NCBI RefSeq assembly: GCF_000717025.1
Contig: NZ_JNXG01000011.1
Coordinates: 62,001-126,000, forward strand
Source: Streptomyces atroolivaceus
Lineage (GTDB): Bacteria > Actinomycetota > Actinomycetes > Streptomycetales > Streptomycetaceae
DNA: 64,000 bases
Direction of reading: 5' to 3'
Shown in pieces: positions 45,341 through 54,575 of the stretch (positions are counted from its first letter, which is position 1; every line of letters starts with the position of its first letter). A program made the position numbers and the translations under genes. The notes under the pieces were generated by a model. It worked only from the letters and a program-made list of their open reading frames with translations, was not told where the DNA came from and ran no database searches.

Positions 45341-46342
45341 ATGACCAGCACCACCCCCGTCTCCGTGGCGGCGGACGCCACCGCTCGGCCCTCACCGAAG
45401 AGTCCGGCCGCCGCCGCGCCGCCCCCCGCGGCTCGCAGGTCCGCCAGACGTCGTGAACTCGGCGCCTGCGGCGTCCTGATGACACCGTTCTTCGTCCTTC
45501 TGGTGACCGTCTTCCTGATCCCGGTCGCCACCGCCGTCTATCTGAGTTTCTTCAGCGACGACCAGCCCGGGCTCGGCTTCGGCCCCGAGCGGACGGTCTT
45601 CGCCGGGCTCCGCAACTACACCGCCGTACTGGCAGACCCCACCTTCCTCGCCGGTCTCGGCGTCGTCGCCCTGTACTGCCTGGTCTACATCCCGCTGATG
45701 GTGACCGGCGCCCTCGTACTGGCGCTGCTGCTCGACTCCGGCGTGGTACGCCTCAAGGGCACCGTCCAGCTCGCCCTGTTCCTGCCGCACGCCGTGCCGG
45801 GCATCATCGCGGCCCTGATCTGGCTGTATCTGTACACACCCGGCATCAGTCCGGTGATCGACCTGCTCGGCAGGGCCGACATCACCATCGACTTCCTCGG
45901 GGTGCACACGGTGCTCCCGTCCATCGTGAACATCGCACTGTGGAGCAACCTCGGCTACAACATGGTCGTGTTCTACGCCGCCCTGCAGGCGGTCCCCCGT
46001 GAGGTGCTCGAGGCGTCGGTCGTCGACGGCGCGGGCCCCGTCCGCACGGCCCTCCAGATCAAAGCCCCGCTGGTGCGCTCGTCGATCGTGATGGTCGCGA
46101 TGTTCACCCTCATCTTCGCGCTCCAGCTCTTCACCGAGCCGATGCTGCTCAGTCAGTCGACTCCCATGATCAACTCACGCTTCTCCCCCAGCATGTACAT
46201 CTACGACGCCGCCTTCACCCGCAACAACTACGGTCTGGCGGCCGCCGCCTCGGTCGTCCTGCTGCTGTGCACGATCGCCCTGTCCTACGGCGTCACCCGG
46301 TGGACCAACCGCGCCGACGCCGCCGAGGAGGCCGCCCGATGA
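45341..46342 (+). CDS. Sugar ABC transporter permease 1 (MalF-like)
   Basis: A 333-residue membrane protein with six helices after a Pro/Ala-rich cytoplasmic lead. The EAA loop, which docks the ATPase, reads EASVVDGAGPVRTALQIKAPLV near residue 225. It pairs with the next permease to form the channel. The stop overlaps the next ATG (ATGA). Confidence 0.92.
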   Translation: MTSTTPVSVAADATARPSPKSPAAAAPPPAARRSARRRELGACGVLMTPFFVLLVTVFLIPVATAVYLSFFSDDQPGLGFGPERTVFAGLRNYTAVLADPTFLAGLGVVALYCLVYIPLMVTGALVLALLLDSGVVRLKGTVQLALFLPHAVPGIIAALIWLYLYTPGISPVIDLLGRADITIDFLGVHTVLPSIVNIALWSNLGYNMVVFYAALQAVPREVLEASVVDGAGPVRTALQIKAPLVRSSIVMVAMFTLIFALQLFTEPMLLSQSTPMINSRFSPSMYIYDAAFTRNNYGLAAAASVVLLLCTIALSYGVTRWTNRADAAEEAAR

Positions 46343-47214
46343 GCGCGTCGACCGTATCCCGCACCGCCTCGCCCCTCCGCCCCCGGCTCCTCGGACGCTC
46401 CGTCGTCAACCTGGTGGTCCTCGTCTCGGTGCTGTACACGCTGCTGCCGGTGCTGTGGCTGGTGCTCGCCTCGACGAAGGACAGGGACGCCCTGTTCAGC
46501 AGCGACATCCTGTCGCTGAGCGGCTTCTCCTTCGTCCAGAACATGAAGGACCTCTTCGCCATGGACGGCGGGCTGTTCGGCCGCTGGTACGGCAACAGCC
46601 TGCTGTACGCGGTGCTCGGCGCGGCGCTCGGCGCGCTGATCAGCATCGCGTGCGGCTACGCCTTCGACAAGTACCGCTTCGCCCACAAGGAGAAGCTGTT
46701 CGGCCTGGTGCTGGCCGCCGTCATGGTGCCGCAGACGGTGCTCGCCCTGCCGCTCTACCTGATGGCCTCCGGCACGGGGCTCGTGAACACCTTCTGGGCG
46801 GTCTTCATCCCCGTCCTGTTCAATCCGTTCGGGGTCTACCTCGGCCGGATCTTCAGCCAGGGGTACGTGCCCGACGAGGTGCTCGAGGCCGCACGGATGG
46901 ACGGCGCGGGCGAACTGGCCGCCTACTTCAGGGTGGCGCTCCGCATGCTGGGGCCCGGGCTGGTCACCATCTTCCTCTTCCAGCTCACAGCCATCTGGAA
47001 CAACTTCTTCCTGCCCATGGTGATGCTCTCCGACCAGGACCTGTATCCGGTCAGCCTCGGCCTGTACTCCTGGAACAGCGCCGCCTCCGTATCACCCGAG
47101 TACTACCCCGTCGTCATCATGGGCTCGCTGCTCGCGGTGCTGCCCCTGATCCTCGCCTTCGCCCTGCTCCAGCGTTTCTGGCGGTCCGGACTGACGGCGG
47201 GCGCCGTCAAGTAG
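46339..47214 (+). CDS. Sugar ABC transporter permease 2 (MalG-like)
   Basis: A 291-residue protein with six helices. The EAA loop is EAARMDGAGELAAYFRVALRML near residue 195, and VMVPQTVLALPLYLMASG is typical of MalG-type CUT1 permeases. Translationally coupled to permease 1. Confidence 0.92.
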   Translation: MSASTVSRTASPLRPRLLGRSVVNLVVLVSVLYTLLPVLWLVLASTKDRDALFSSDILSLSGFSFVQNMKDLFAMDGGLFGRWYGNSLLYAVLGAALGALISIACGYAFDKYRFAHKEKLFGLVLAAVMVPQTVLALPLYLMASGTGLVNTFWAVFIPVLFNPFGVYLGRIFSQGYVPDEVLEAARMDGAGELAAYFRVALRMLGPGLVTIFLFQLTAIWNNFFLPMVMLSDQDLYPVSLGLYSWNSAASVSPEYYPVVIMGSLLAVLPLILAFALLQRFWRSGLTAGAVK

Positions 47215-47251
47215 CCGTGCTGCCCCGCCCGGACCATCGCACAGGAGAACC

Positions 47252-48280
47252 ATGCCCAGCACTCCCCCCGCACACCGCCGGCCGCGCGCCGCGCTCGCCA
47301 TGGGAGCGGACGCCGCAGCAGCGGTGCTCTCCCCCGACTCCCTGGCGGCGCTGGCCGAGGTGTGCGCCCTCGCCCCCGTGCCCGCGATCGACGACTTCAC
47401 GACCGAAGCGGCGCAGGCCGTGCTCGCGGACACGGAGGTCCTGGTCACCGGCTGGGGCTGCCCGCCGATCCACGCGGGCGTCCTGGCCGCGGCGCCCGCG
47501 CTGCGGGCCGTCGTGCACACGGCGGGCACGGTACGCGGCCATGTCACCGACGCCTGCTGGGACCGGGGCATCGAGGTGTCGTCGGCCGCGGCGGCCAACG
47601 CGCTGCCCGTGGCGGAGTACACCCTCGCGATGATCCTGCTGTCCGGCAAACGGGTCCTGGAGCGGGCCCGGGACTTCCGGGCCACCCGTCTGCGCGACGC
47701 CTGGCTCGCCACACCGCCCGACGTGGGCAACTACCGCCGCACGGTGGGCATTCTGTCCGCCTCTCTGATCGGCCGGCGGGTGATCGAGCTGCTGCGGCCC
47801 TATGACCTGCGGGTGCTGCTCCACGATCCGTACGTCACGGACGAGGAGGCCGCCGGGCTCGGGGTCCACCCCGTCACCCTGGCCGGACTCTTCGCCGGGA
47901 GCGACGTGGTCAGCGTCCATACCCCGCTGCTTCCCGCGACCACGGGGCTGGTCAGCCGCGGGCTCCTCGCCTCGATGCGGCCGGACGCGGTCCTGATCAA
48001 CACCTCCCGGGGCGCGGTCGTCGACCAGGACGCCCTCACCGACGTACTGCGGGCGGAGCGGATCCGGGCGGTGCTCGACGTGACCGACCCGGATCCGCTG
48101 CCGGCCGACCACCCGCTGTGGGACTGCCCGAACGCCACGATCACCCCCCATCTAGCAGGATCCCAGGGCAACGAGCTGCGGCGGCTGGCCGATCTGGCGG
48201 TCGGCGAGGTCGCCCGCTGGGCCGCGGGCGACGGCTTCGCCCATCCCGTACGACGCGAAAGGCTGGCGTTTCTCGCATGA
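47252..48280 (+). CDS. D-2-hydroxyacid dehydrogenase
   Basis: A 342-residue NAD-dependent dehydrogenase. The Rossmann glycine motif reads GILSASLIGRRV, deviating from GxGxxG; the catalytic arginine lies in INTSRGAVVD near 250 and the histidine in TPHLAGSQG near 300; the acidic partner is in LDVTDPDPLP. It reduces or oxidises an alpha-hydroxy acid, here probably one formed during sugar-acid breakdown. GGAG precedes the ATG; its stop overlaps the next ATG. Confidence 0.88.
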   Translation: MPSTPPAHRRPRAALAMGADAAAAVLSPDSLAALAEVCALAPVPAIDDFTTEAAQAVLADTEVLVTGWGCPPIHAGVLAAAPALRAVVHTAGTVRGHVTDACWDRGIEVSSAAAANALPVAEYTLAMILLSGKRVLERARDFRATRLRDAWLATPPDVGNYRRTVGILSASLIGRRVIELLRPYDLRVLLHDPYVTDEEAAGLGVHPVTLAGLFAGSDVVSVHTPLLPATTGLVSRGLLASMRPDAVLINTSRGAVVDQDALTDVLRAERIRAVLDVTDPDPLPADHPLWDCPNATITPHLAGSQGNELRRLADLAVGEVARWAAGDGFAHPVRRERLAFLA

Positions 48281-50169
48281 CCTCCACTCCCTTTCAACTC
48301 CCCTCCGAGGACCGCGGGTCGAGCCCGTACACGGGCTACACCCGGAGCCACTGGGAAGCGGCGGCGGACGGCCTGCTGGGCGCCGCCTGGAGGTGGGCCA
48401 CCCCCGGCCGGGCCCTCCTCGACCTGCCGGGCCGGCCCTCCCGCTCCGGAGTCCGCTCCGACGGCCTGGAGGGCTATGCCCGTACGTTCCTCACCGCCGC
48501 GTTCCGGGTCGCGGGCTCGGACGGCAAGGACCCGCACAACTGGCTGGAGCGGTACGCCGACGGGCTCACCGCCGGTACGCGCACGGCCGGGCGGGACGAC
48601 GCAGAGTCCTGGCCGCTGATCCTGGACCACACCGTGTTCGGCCAGCCGATGGTGGAGTCGGCGTCGGTGGCGATCGGGCTGCGGCTGACCCGCCCCTGGC
48701 TGTGGGACCGGCTGGACGCCGCCACGCAGGACCGGGCGGAGGAATGGCTGCGCGGCGCCCTGCGGCACACGCCCGCACCCAACAACTGGTACCTCTTCCC
48801 CTTCTCCGTCGCCGGATTCCTGGAGTCGGTCGGCCGGGGCGACGGAGAGACGGGCCGCGCCCGGCAGCGGGCGCTCGACCTGCTCGAGGGCTGGTACCGC
48901 GGCGAGGGCTGGTACGCCGACGGGGACGGGCGCGCCTTCGACCACTACAACGGCTGGGCGCTGCATCTGTACCCCGTGCTGGACGCGTACCTGTCGGGCG
49001 ACGCGGAACTGTCCGCACACTACGGCGCGCGGCTGAGCGAGCACCTGGAGAGCTTCTCGCTGATGTTCGGTGCGGACGGCGCTCCGCTGCACTTCGGGCG
49101 CTCCCTCACCTACCGCTTCGCGGCGGGCGCGGCCGTCGGGATGGGCGCGGTGTCCGGGCACACCCCGCTGACGCCGGGCGTCTCGCGCCGGCTGATCAGC
49201 GGCTCGCTGCGGTACTTCCTGGAGCGCGGTTCGGCCGGGGACGACGGCTTGCTGAGTCTGGGCTGGCACGGCCCGCACGACGCGACGCTGCAGGTGTACT
49301 CCGGCCCGTCCTCCCCGTACTGGGCGTCGAAGGCCTTCGTGGCCCTGCTCGCCCCGGCGGAGCACCCGTTGTGGACGGCGGAGGAGGAGGCCGCCCCGAG
49401 CGAGGGACCGGACCGGGTGCTGTCACTGCCGTCTCCCGGACTGCTGGTGCAGTCGACCCGGGCGGACGGCATCGTGCGGCTGCACAACCACGGCAGCGAC
49501 CATGTCCGGCCGCACGAGGGCGAGACGGCCGACCTGTCGGACCCGCTCTACGCCCGCCTCGCGTACTCGACGGCCACCGGCCCCACCGCGTCCGCGAACA
49601 CCGCGGACAACCATCTGTCGGTACGGGTCGCCGGCTCCCGTAGCAGCCGGGTCCGTATCCACCCGCTGGGCGCGGGGCACGGCGAGGGCTGGGGCTGGGC
49701 CGCGTCCTGGCACTGCCCGGTCTTCCCCGAGGGCCCGCCGACCGCCCCTGGCCTGCGGGTGGAGAGTGTGACGGTCGTCCGGGGGCGGTACGAACTACGG
49801 GTGCACCGGATCGTGGGCGCCCCCGCCGGGACGCGGGCCGAACAGACGGGCTGGGCGACGGATCCGGAGGGCTCGGCCCGTTCCGCGGTGCACGGGCTGC
49901 ACGGCTGGGCCGAGCAGGAGCAGGTACGGGCTCCGCAGGGCACCGCTTTCACGCGGTGGGCGGTGCTGCCCCGGCTCGCCGCGGACGTGGAGGGGACCGA
50001 GGTGCTGGCGGCACTGGCCTCGCTGACCGCCGATCCGGACGCCGGTCCTCTCGCCTCGGCGGTGAGCGGGGTGGACGTGAACGGGGAGACGGTCGCGGTG
50101 CGCTGGGCCGACGACGGTACGACGACCCGGGTCGGCTTCGCGCCGCTGGAGGTCACTCACGGGCCCTGA
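48277..50169 (+). CDS. DUF2264 protein, probable glycoside hydrolase (GH154-like)
   Basis: A 630-residue cytoplasmic protein. The N-terminal ~350 residues form a DUF2264 (alpha/alpha)6-like domain, with FGQPMVESASVAIGL, NNWYLFPFSVAGFL, YADGDGRAFDHYNGWALHLYPVL and FGRSLTYRFAAGAAVGMGA. A beta-rich C-terminal domain follows. DUF2264 includes GH154 glucuronidases, so cleavage of an imported uronide is a reasonable inference. Last gene of the sugar operon, overlapping the dehydrogenase (ATGA). Confidence 0.85.
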   Translation: MTSTPFQLPSEDRGSSPYTGYTRSHWEAAADGLLGAAWRWATPGRALLDLPGRPSRSGVRSDGLEGYARTFLTAAFRVAGSDGKDPHNWLERYADGLTAGTRTAGRDDAESWPLILDHTVFGQPMVESASVAIGLRLTRPWLWDRLDAATQDRAEEWLRGALRHTPAPNNWYLFPFSVAGFLESVGRGDGETGRARQRALDLLEGWYRGEGWYADGDGRAFDHYNGWALHLYPVLDAYLSGDAELSAHYGARLSEHLESFSLMFGADGAPLHFGRSLTYRFAAGAAVGMGAVSGHTPLTPGVSRRLISGSLRYFLERGSAGDDGLLSLGWHGPHDATLQVYSGPSSPYWASKAFVALLAPAEHPLWTAEEEAAPSEGPDRVLSLPSPGLLVQSTRADGIVRLHNHGSDHVRPHEGETADLSDPLYARLAYSTATGPTASANTADNHLSVRVAGSRSSRVRIHPLGAGHGEGWGWAASWHCPVFPEGPPTAPGLRVESVTVVRGRYELRVHRIVGAPAGTRAEQTGWATDPEGSARSAVHGLHGWAEQEQVRAPQGTAFTRWAVLPRLAADVEGTEVLAALASLTADPDAGPLASAVSGVDVNGETVAVRWADDGTTTRVGFAPLEVTHGP

Positions 50170-50191
50170 AGTCCGCCACGACCGGGAACGG

Positions 50192-50230
50192 ACGGCCTCC
50201 GAAACGTGCGGGTCACGCTTCGGAGGCCGT
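50192..50230 (+). terminator. Hairpin after the sugar operon
   Basis: ACGGCCTCCGAA (50192-50203) and TTCGGAGGCCGT (50219-50230) form a 12-bp stem with a 15-nt loop, 23 bp after the DUF2264 stop. Confidence 0.75.
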
Positions 50231-50943
50231 GTCGTGCACGGTCGGTGCGGGACGCCGGGAGGACCCGCGTGGTGCCGGCCCGGCAGGCGATGAAGGCAGG
50301 GGTCGCGCTCGCACCGTGCCTGGTGGAGACGGTCCCGCTCCTCGCCGACGGCCGGTACCGCTGTGGCGGCGGACGTCTCCGCTCTGCCGTCCTCCGCGCC
50401 GGCCTCGACGGTGACCCGGAGCTCGGCGAGCAGGTTCCTGTACCGGTCGGGGCGCCTGGGCCCGCCCGCGTGGGTGAATGAGCATCAACGGCCTGGCTGC
50501 AGGCTGATGGTGGCACCCACGACGGTCAGTCTGATGGTGGGCGAGTTGAGCCTTACCGACGCCCGGGCGACCGCGAAGGAAACTGAATGCGTCACTTGCC
50601 TTAACGGAGAAATGCGGAATCCCTAATGCCGCAGAAGGAGGATCAAGGCTTCACGAATTCCTCTCAAATCCTTTCCGGAAAGCGCGTCTCACGGTTACGC
50701 TGAGGCCGCTGCGCCGAGTGGCGCGGTGGCTGCGGAATCGCCCGGAAGGGCGTCGACCTCGGCCTTCTGGGGTTGCGGGGGTTCTGGGGGACAGCTCCGC
50801 CTTGCGGTGTAAAGGGTTGACGGCACACGCCCGTCCGCTCGTTCCGTTCGCATGTCGAATGACCCGGCAAGGCGAACAGAAAATCCATCGCGAACCATTC
50901 CCCACGACTCCGTAATTGTTCTGACGACAAGCGAGGAAAACCT
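50231..50943. other. Long intergenic region, no supported gene
   Basis: 713 bp. Between about 50250 and 50480 a minus-strand frame (NLLAELRVTVEAGAEDGRAETSAATA) has plausible codon bias but no start or recognisable domain, so it may be an old remnant. From 50580 the sequence becomes clearly AT-richer, as expected for the promoter of the secreted protein that follows. No RNA structure was recognised. Confidence 0.35.
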
Positions 50944-51618
50944 GTGCGACGCATGACGTCCGTTTTTCTGTCCCTGAGTGCCGTTGTCGCGGTTTCCGCG
51001 CTGGCCTCACCCACGGCCGGAGCCGCGCCGGCGGCCGACAGACCGGCCGCCGCACCCAGCGGCTGGGAGGCGGTGGACGGCGCCGAGCTGGCGCGCGTCG
51101 CGGAGAAGTCGGACACCCGGCAGGCCCCGCTCGCCGCCGGTGAAGGTGTCTCCGCGACCGCCGCGGAGACCGAGCTCCTGGCCCTGCAGTCCGCCCGCAA
51201 CGGACAGTTCGTCGCGACCGAGATGAACTACGCCGCCCCGAACACCGGTGTGCTGCGGGCCCGTTCCGCCGACGTCGGCGGCGCCTGGGAGGGCTTCGCC
51301 TTCGAGTGGGACGAGACCTCCGAGACGTTCGCCATGAAGTCCCTGGCGAACAATCGCTACGTGGCGGTCGAGAAGAACTTCACCGGCAGCACACAGAACG
51401 TACTGCGCGCCCGCTCCGCGACCGCGGGCGGCTGGGAGCGGTTCGTCCTGTACTACAACGAGGGACTGGACCGCTGGGCGCTCCAGTCCACGCTGAACGG
51501 ACTCTTCGTCACCATGGAGAACGGTTACACCGGGTCGCTCCAGTACGCGTTGCGCGCCCGCTCCACCGAGATCACCGGGTCCTGGGAGGAGTTCGTCCTC
51601 TACGACCTGGGCGCCTGA
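50944..51618 (+). CDS. Secreted beta-trefoil (fascin-like) repeat protein
   Basis: A 224-residue protein with a Sec signal (RRMTSVFLSLSAVVAVSALASPTAGA, cleavage near residue 28). After a ~45-residue linker three ~45-residue repeats follow, each starting L-A-L-x-S-x-x-N-x-x-(F/Y)-V-A/T and containing N-V/G-L-R-A-R-S, then a W-E-x-F segment: LALQSARNGQFVATE, AMKSLANNRYVAVE, ALQSTLNGLFVTME. Three such units make a beta-trefoil, as in fascin or carbohydrate-binding modules. It may bind a polymer at the cell surface. GTG 50944 has GAGGA upstream; ATG 50953 is an alternative. Confidence 0.75.
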   Translation: MRRMTSVFLSLSAVVAVSALASPTAGAAPAADRPAAAPSGWEAVDGAELARVAEKSDTRQAPLAAGEGVSATAAETELLALQSARNGQFVATEMNYAAPNTGVLRARSADVGGAWEGFAFEWDETSETFAMKSLANNRYVAVEKNFTGSTQNVLRARSATAGGWERFVLYYNEGLDRWALQSTLNGLFVTMENGYTGSLQYALRARSTEITGSWEEFVLYDLGA

Positions 51619-51883
51619 CGTACGACCGCTCCCTGGTGTCCGCACGGGGGGCGCGGACACCGGGGGGCGAGCCCCGTCACAGGGTGCGCGGGTGCTCGTT
51701 CATGGTTCCGGAGCGATCCGGGCCGTCACTCTGCCCACAGCAGCCACAGATGTTGACCGAAACCTCAACCGGCTTCTCCTGAAACACTGTTGTCGTCGAT
51801 CTTCCTGGTTGCAAGACTCTTCCCGCTGCCGAAGGAACACCTCGTCGGCGTAGCGCAGACCGTCTTCCCAGGGGGGAACACAC

Positions 51884-52795
51884 ATGAAGATCAGCATGCC
51901 CGGACGCGTTCTGGCCAGAGGGGCGGCCGTGTTCGCGCTGGCCCTCACCATGGCGACCGGTACGACCGGTCTGCTGTCCGGACCCCAGGCCCACGCCCAA
52001 CCGGTCACCGACGGTTCGCTGGCCTTCAGCGGCGACGAGGGTGACTGGATCAGCGGTGGCGGGTCCTACGCCTACTCGACGGATGCGCAGGACAAGGTGT
52101 CGGTGACCGGGTCGAGCGACAACCGGGTGATCTCGCTGTCCGTCGACGGCGCCAACGGGGACTGGTGGTCCCTGGACCTCGCGGCACCGGAGGGCACCAC
52201 CCTGACGCCCGGCACCTATGCCGGGGCCACCCGGTACCCGTTCAACGAGGCGGCGCAGCCCGGTCTGGACCTCAGCGGAAACGGGCGCGGCTGCAACACC
52301 CTCACCGGCAGCTTCACGATCACGGCCGTCGAGTTCGGCCCGCACGGGTACGTGAAGGAGCTCGACGCCTCCTTCGTACAGCACTGCGAGGGGGGCGACC
52401 CCGCCGCGCGCGGTGAGGTCCACATCGACAACCCGGCCCCGCCCGCCGAGCTCGGTCTCGGCCTCGCCGTGGCGCTGGACGGCACGGCGAGCACCCTGAA
52501 CGGCAAGGCCACCCTGCACGGCACGGTGAGCTGCAACAAGCCGGTCCAGGTGGAGGTGGCCGGCGACGTCACTCAGGTGAAGCGGCAGCAGCTCATCCGG
52601 GGCTCCTACGCCGCGTCCGTGGAGTGCGTCCCGGGCGCGCCGGTCGCCTGGACCGCGAAGGCCGTCCCCACCGGGTCCGTGCCGTTCCAGCGCGGTGACG
52701 TCGAGGTCGAGGCGCGGGCCACGGCGACGGACCCGGACTACGAGCGGCCGGTGTCCGTCGGCGAGACGGTGGCCGTTCACCTGATCCGGGGCTGA
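51884..52795 (+). CDS. Secreted protein of unknown function
   Basis: A 303-residue protein with a clear signal peptide (RVLARGAAVFALALTMATGTTGLLSGPQAHA, cleavage after AHA near residue 38). The mature part is beta-rich in two halves: the first, with WISGGGSYAYST and GRGCNTLTGSFTITAVEF, resembles a beta-sandwich; the second, VSCNKPVQVEVAGDVTQ..RGSYAASVECVP, resembles an Ig-like unit with a likely Cys pair. I do not recognise a named family. GGGGGGA lies before the ATG. Confidence 0.65.
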   Translation: MKISMPGRVLARGAAVFALALTMATGTTGLLSGPQAHAQPVTDGSLAFSGDEGDWISGGGSYAYSTDAQDKVSVTGSSDNRVISLSVDGANGDWWSLDLAAPEGTTLTPGTYAGATRYPFNEAAQPGLDLSGNGRGCNTLTGSFTITAVEFGPHGYVKELDASFVQHCEGGDPAARGEVHIDNPAPPAELGLGLAVALDGTASTLNGKATLHGTVSCNKPVQVEVAGDVTQVKRQQLIRGSYAASVECVPGAPVAWTAKAVPTGSVPFQRGDVEVEARATATDPDYERPVSVGETVAVHLIRG

Positions 52796-53004
52796 GGGCC
52801 ACTCGGCGTCCGTCCGTCGGCCCGGCCTCCGCGAGGGGCCGGGCCGACGGGCGGGGAACAGTCACCCCGGGTGGTGGCCGAACGGCGGGACGCGGCGCCC
52901 CGCTCCGCCCGAGGGCCGGTACTCCCTCGTTCCTGCCGGGTTTCCGGAGCACCTCTTCGTCGCGCCCTCGCGCAGTGGGGTCCGGGTCGTGGTAGTCGAC
53001 AGAG

Positions 53005-53835
53005 ATGCCGACGAAGCCTTCGGGCACAGAGAACCGTCCGTCCTGGTTCGGACGGCTGCGCCGTGTGATCAGCCGCTCCGCGGTAGGGCGCGGATGGCGG
53101 CGGAGCAGCGACATGGAACTGGGGCAGCGCGCCCTGGGTTTCGCCGCGCTCGGTTTCCTCACTCTGGTCCCGCTTCTGATCAACGTCTCCGCAGGGGGTC
53201 AGCGTGGGCAGGGGTTCGCCCAGTGGCTGGGGCAAGGGCTCGGGGTGTCGACGGACTCCAGGGAACGGGTCGAGCGGTTGTTCACCCTGCCCGGCCAGGC
53301 TCTGCGGACCACGACCGTGTTCGGCCTCGCCGCTCTCGCCGTGTTCGGTCTGAGCTTCGGGGCCGCTGTGCAGACCGGCTACGAGAAGGTCTGGGACCTG
53401 CCGCCGGCTCGCTGGTGGGCGAGGTGGCGGCACCTGGTGTGGCTCGGCGTGTTCACCGGATAACTCTTCGTCTCCGCCACCACCACGCTGCTGCACACGC
53501 CGTCCGCGGGTGGGGCCACCGCGTCGCTGAGCGCCGTCCTGTTCTTCTGGTGGTCCCAGCGACTGCTGCTCGGCGGGCGGATCCGCTGGCTCGCCCTTCT
53601 GCCCGGCGCCGTCGTCACCGTGATCGGGCTGATCGGCCTGCGCGTCTTCTCCATGCTCGTCTTCTCGCCGTTGATCGCCTCCAGCACCATCAGTTACGGC
53701 CCCGTCGGAACCGTACTGGTCGTCCAGTCCTGGCTGGTGGGTGTGGGGATCGTCGTCTTCGGCGGGGCGCTGGTCGGCCAACTGCTGAACGAGGAGCTTC
53801 CACGCGTGGCAGCTGCGCTGAGACGACGAAGGTGA
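53005..53835 (+). pseudogene. YihY/BrkB family gene broken by an in-frame TAA
   Basis: One frame from ATG 53005 to TGA 53835 encodes a complete BrkB/YihY-type membrane protein except for TAA at 53461-53463, codon 153, between LVWLGVFTG and LFVSATTTLLHTP. A single base change from TAC or TAT (Tyr) would explain it. The first part has GQRALGFAALGFLTLVPLLI; the second has GPVGTVLVVQSWLVGVGIVVFGGALVGQLL. Codon bias downstream is intact, so the mutation is recent. An intact family member lies at 19009-19962. Confidence 0.85.
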
Positions 53836-53933
53836 GCACGGCTCTCCGCGCACCAGGTCGAAAGAGGTGACCTCGCCACGCCCACCATCGACGGCACGGG
53901 GCCGCAGCGGTAAGCCATCGACCGCACACGTCC

Positions 53934-54575
53934 CTAGGCGTCGGTGCGGATCACCACCGCGAGGGTGCGGGGACCGTGGACGCCCTCCACCCGCTCCAGC
54001 TCGATGTCGGACGTGGCCGACGGGCCGCTGATCAGGGTCGTCGGCCTCTCCGGCACCAGGCGGGCCACTGCCTCCGGGACGCCTGCCACGACCGAGGACA
54101 GGTCGACGACGCACACGTGGAGGTCGGGGACGAGGGACAGGGCACGCCGGCCCTGGCCCGGCGAGCCGTCCAGGAAGATGGTGCCGGTCTCGGCGCAGCT
54201 GACGGCGGAGGCCGTCACCACCCCGTCCAGCGCGTCGAGGCTCGGTGCGGGGATGTCCGCCGAGTCCAGCTGCACCTCGCCGTCGTAGGCCGCGAGCCAC
54301 TGCTCGTCCAGCCCGTCCGGGACGCCGATCCGCCGGGCGCCGCGCTCGTGCAGGATCCCGGCGATCACTTCGGCCGTGCGGTCGCCCGTGCAGGGGTGGA
54401 CCTGCGCCTTGTAGTCCGCCAGGCGGTCGGTCAGGAGTGCCAGTCGCTCATCGTCCGGGAGCGTCCGGCCGGTGCGGTAGACGCGGGGGACTTCGCTGTC
54501 GGGGGTGGGTGCGAGAGCCAGGGCGGCCCTGATCCGGCCGAGCACCGTGTCGCGTGCGGTGGGGTTGGTGGTCAC
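53934..54575 (-). CDS. lutC: LutC/YkgG family lactate utilisation protein
   Basis: A 213-residue LUD-domain protein: YKAQVHPC, GVVTASAVSCAETGTIFLDGSPGQGRRALSLVPDLHVCVV and GPSATSDIELERVEGVHGPRTLAVVI are the conserved segments. LutC is needed with LutA and LutB for L-lactate oxidation to pyruvate. GTG 54575 overlaps the end of lutB (stop 54572-54574), the last gene of the lutABC transcript. Confidence 0.92.
   Translation of the reverse strand: MTTNPTARDTVLGRIRAALALAPTPDSEVPRVYRTGRTLPDDERLALLTDRLADYKAQVHPCTGDRTAEVIAGILHERGARRIGVPDGLDEQWLAAYDGEVQLDSADIPAPSLDALDGVVTASAVSCAETGTIFLDGSPGQGRRALSLVPDLHVCVVDLSSVVAGVPEAVARLVPERPTTLISGPSATSDIELERVEGVHGPRTLAVVIRTDA

Noticed and set aside
50206..50626. 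Small plus-strand frames after the sugar operon
   Set aside because: No ribosome binding site, no conserved pattern, and they begin inside the terminator hairpin.
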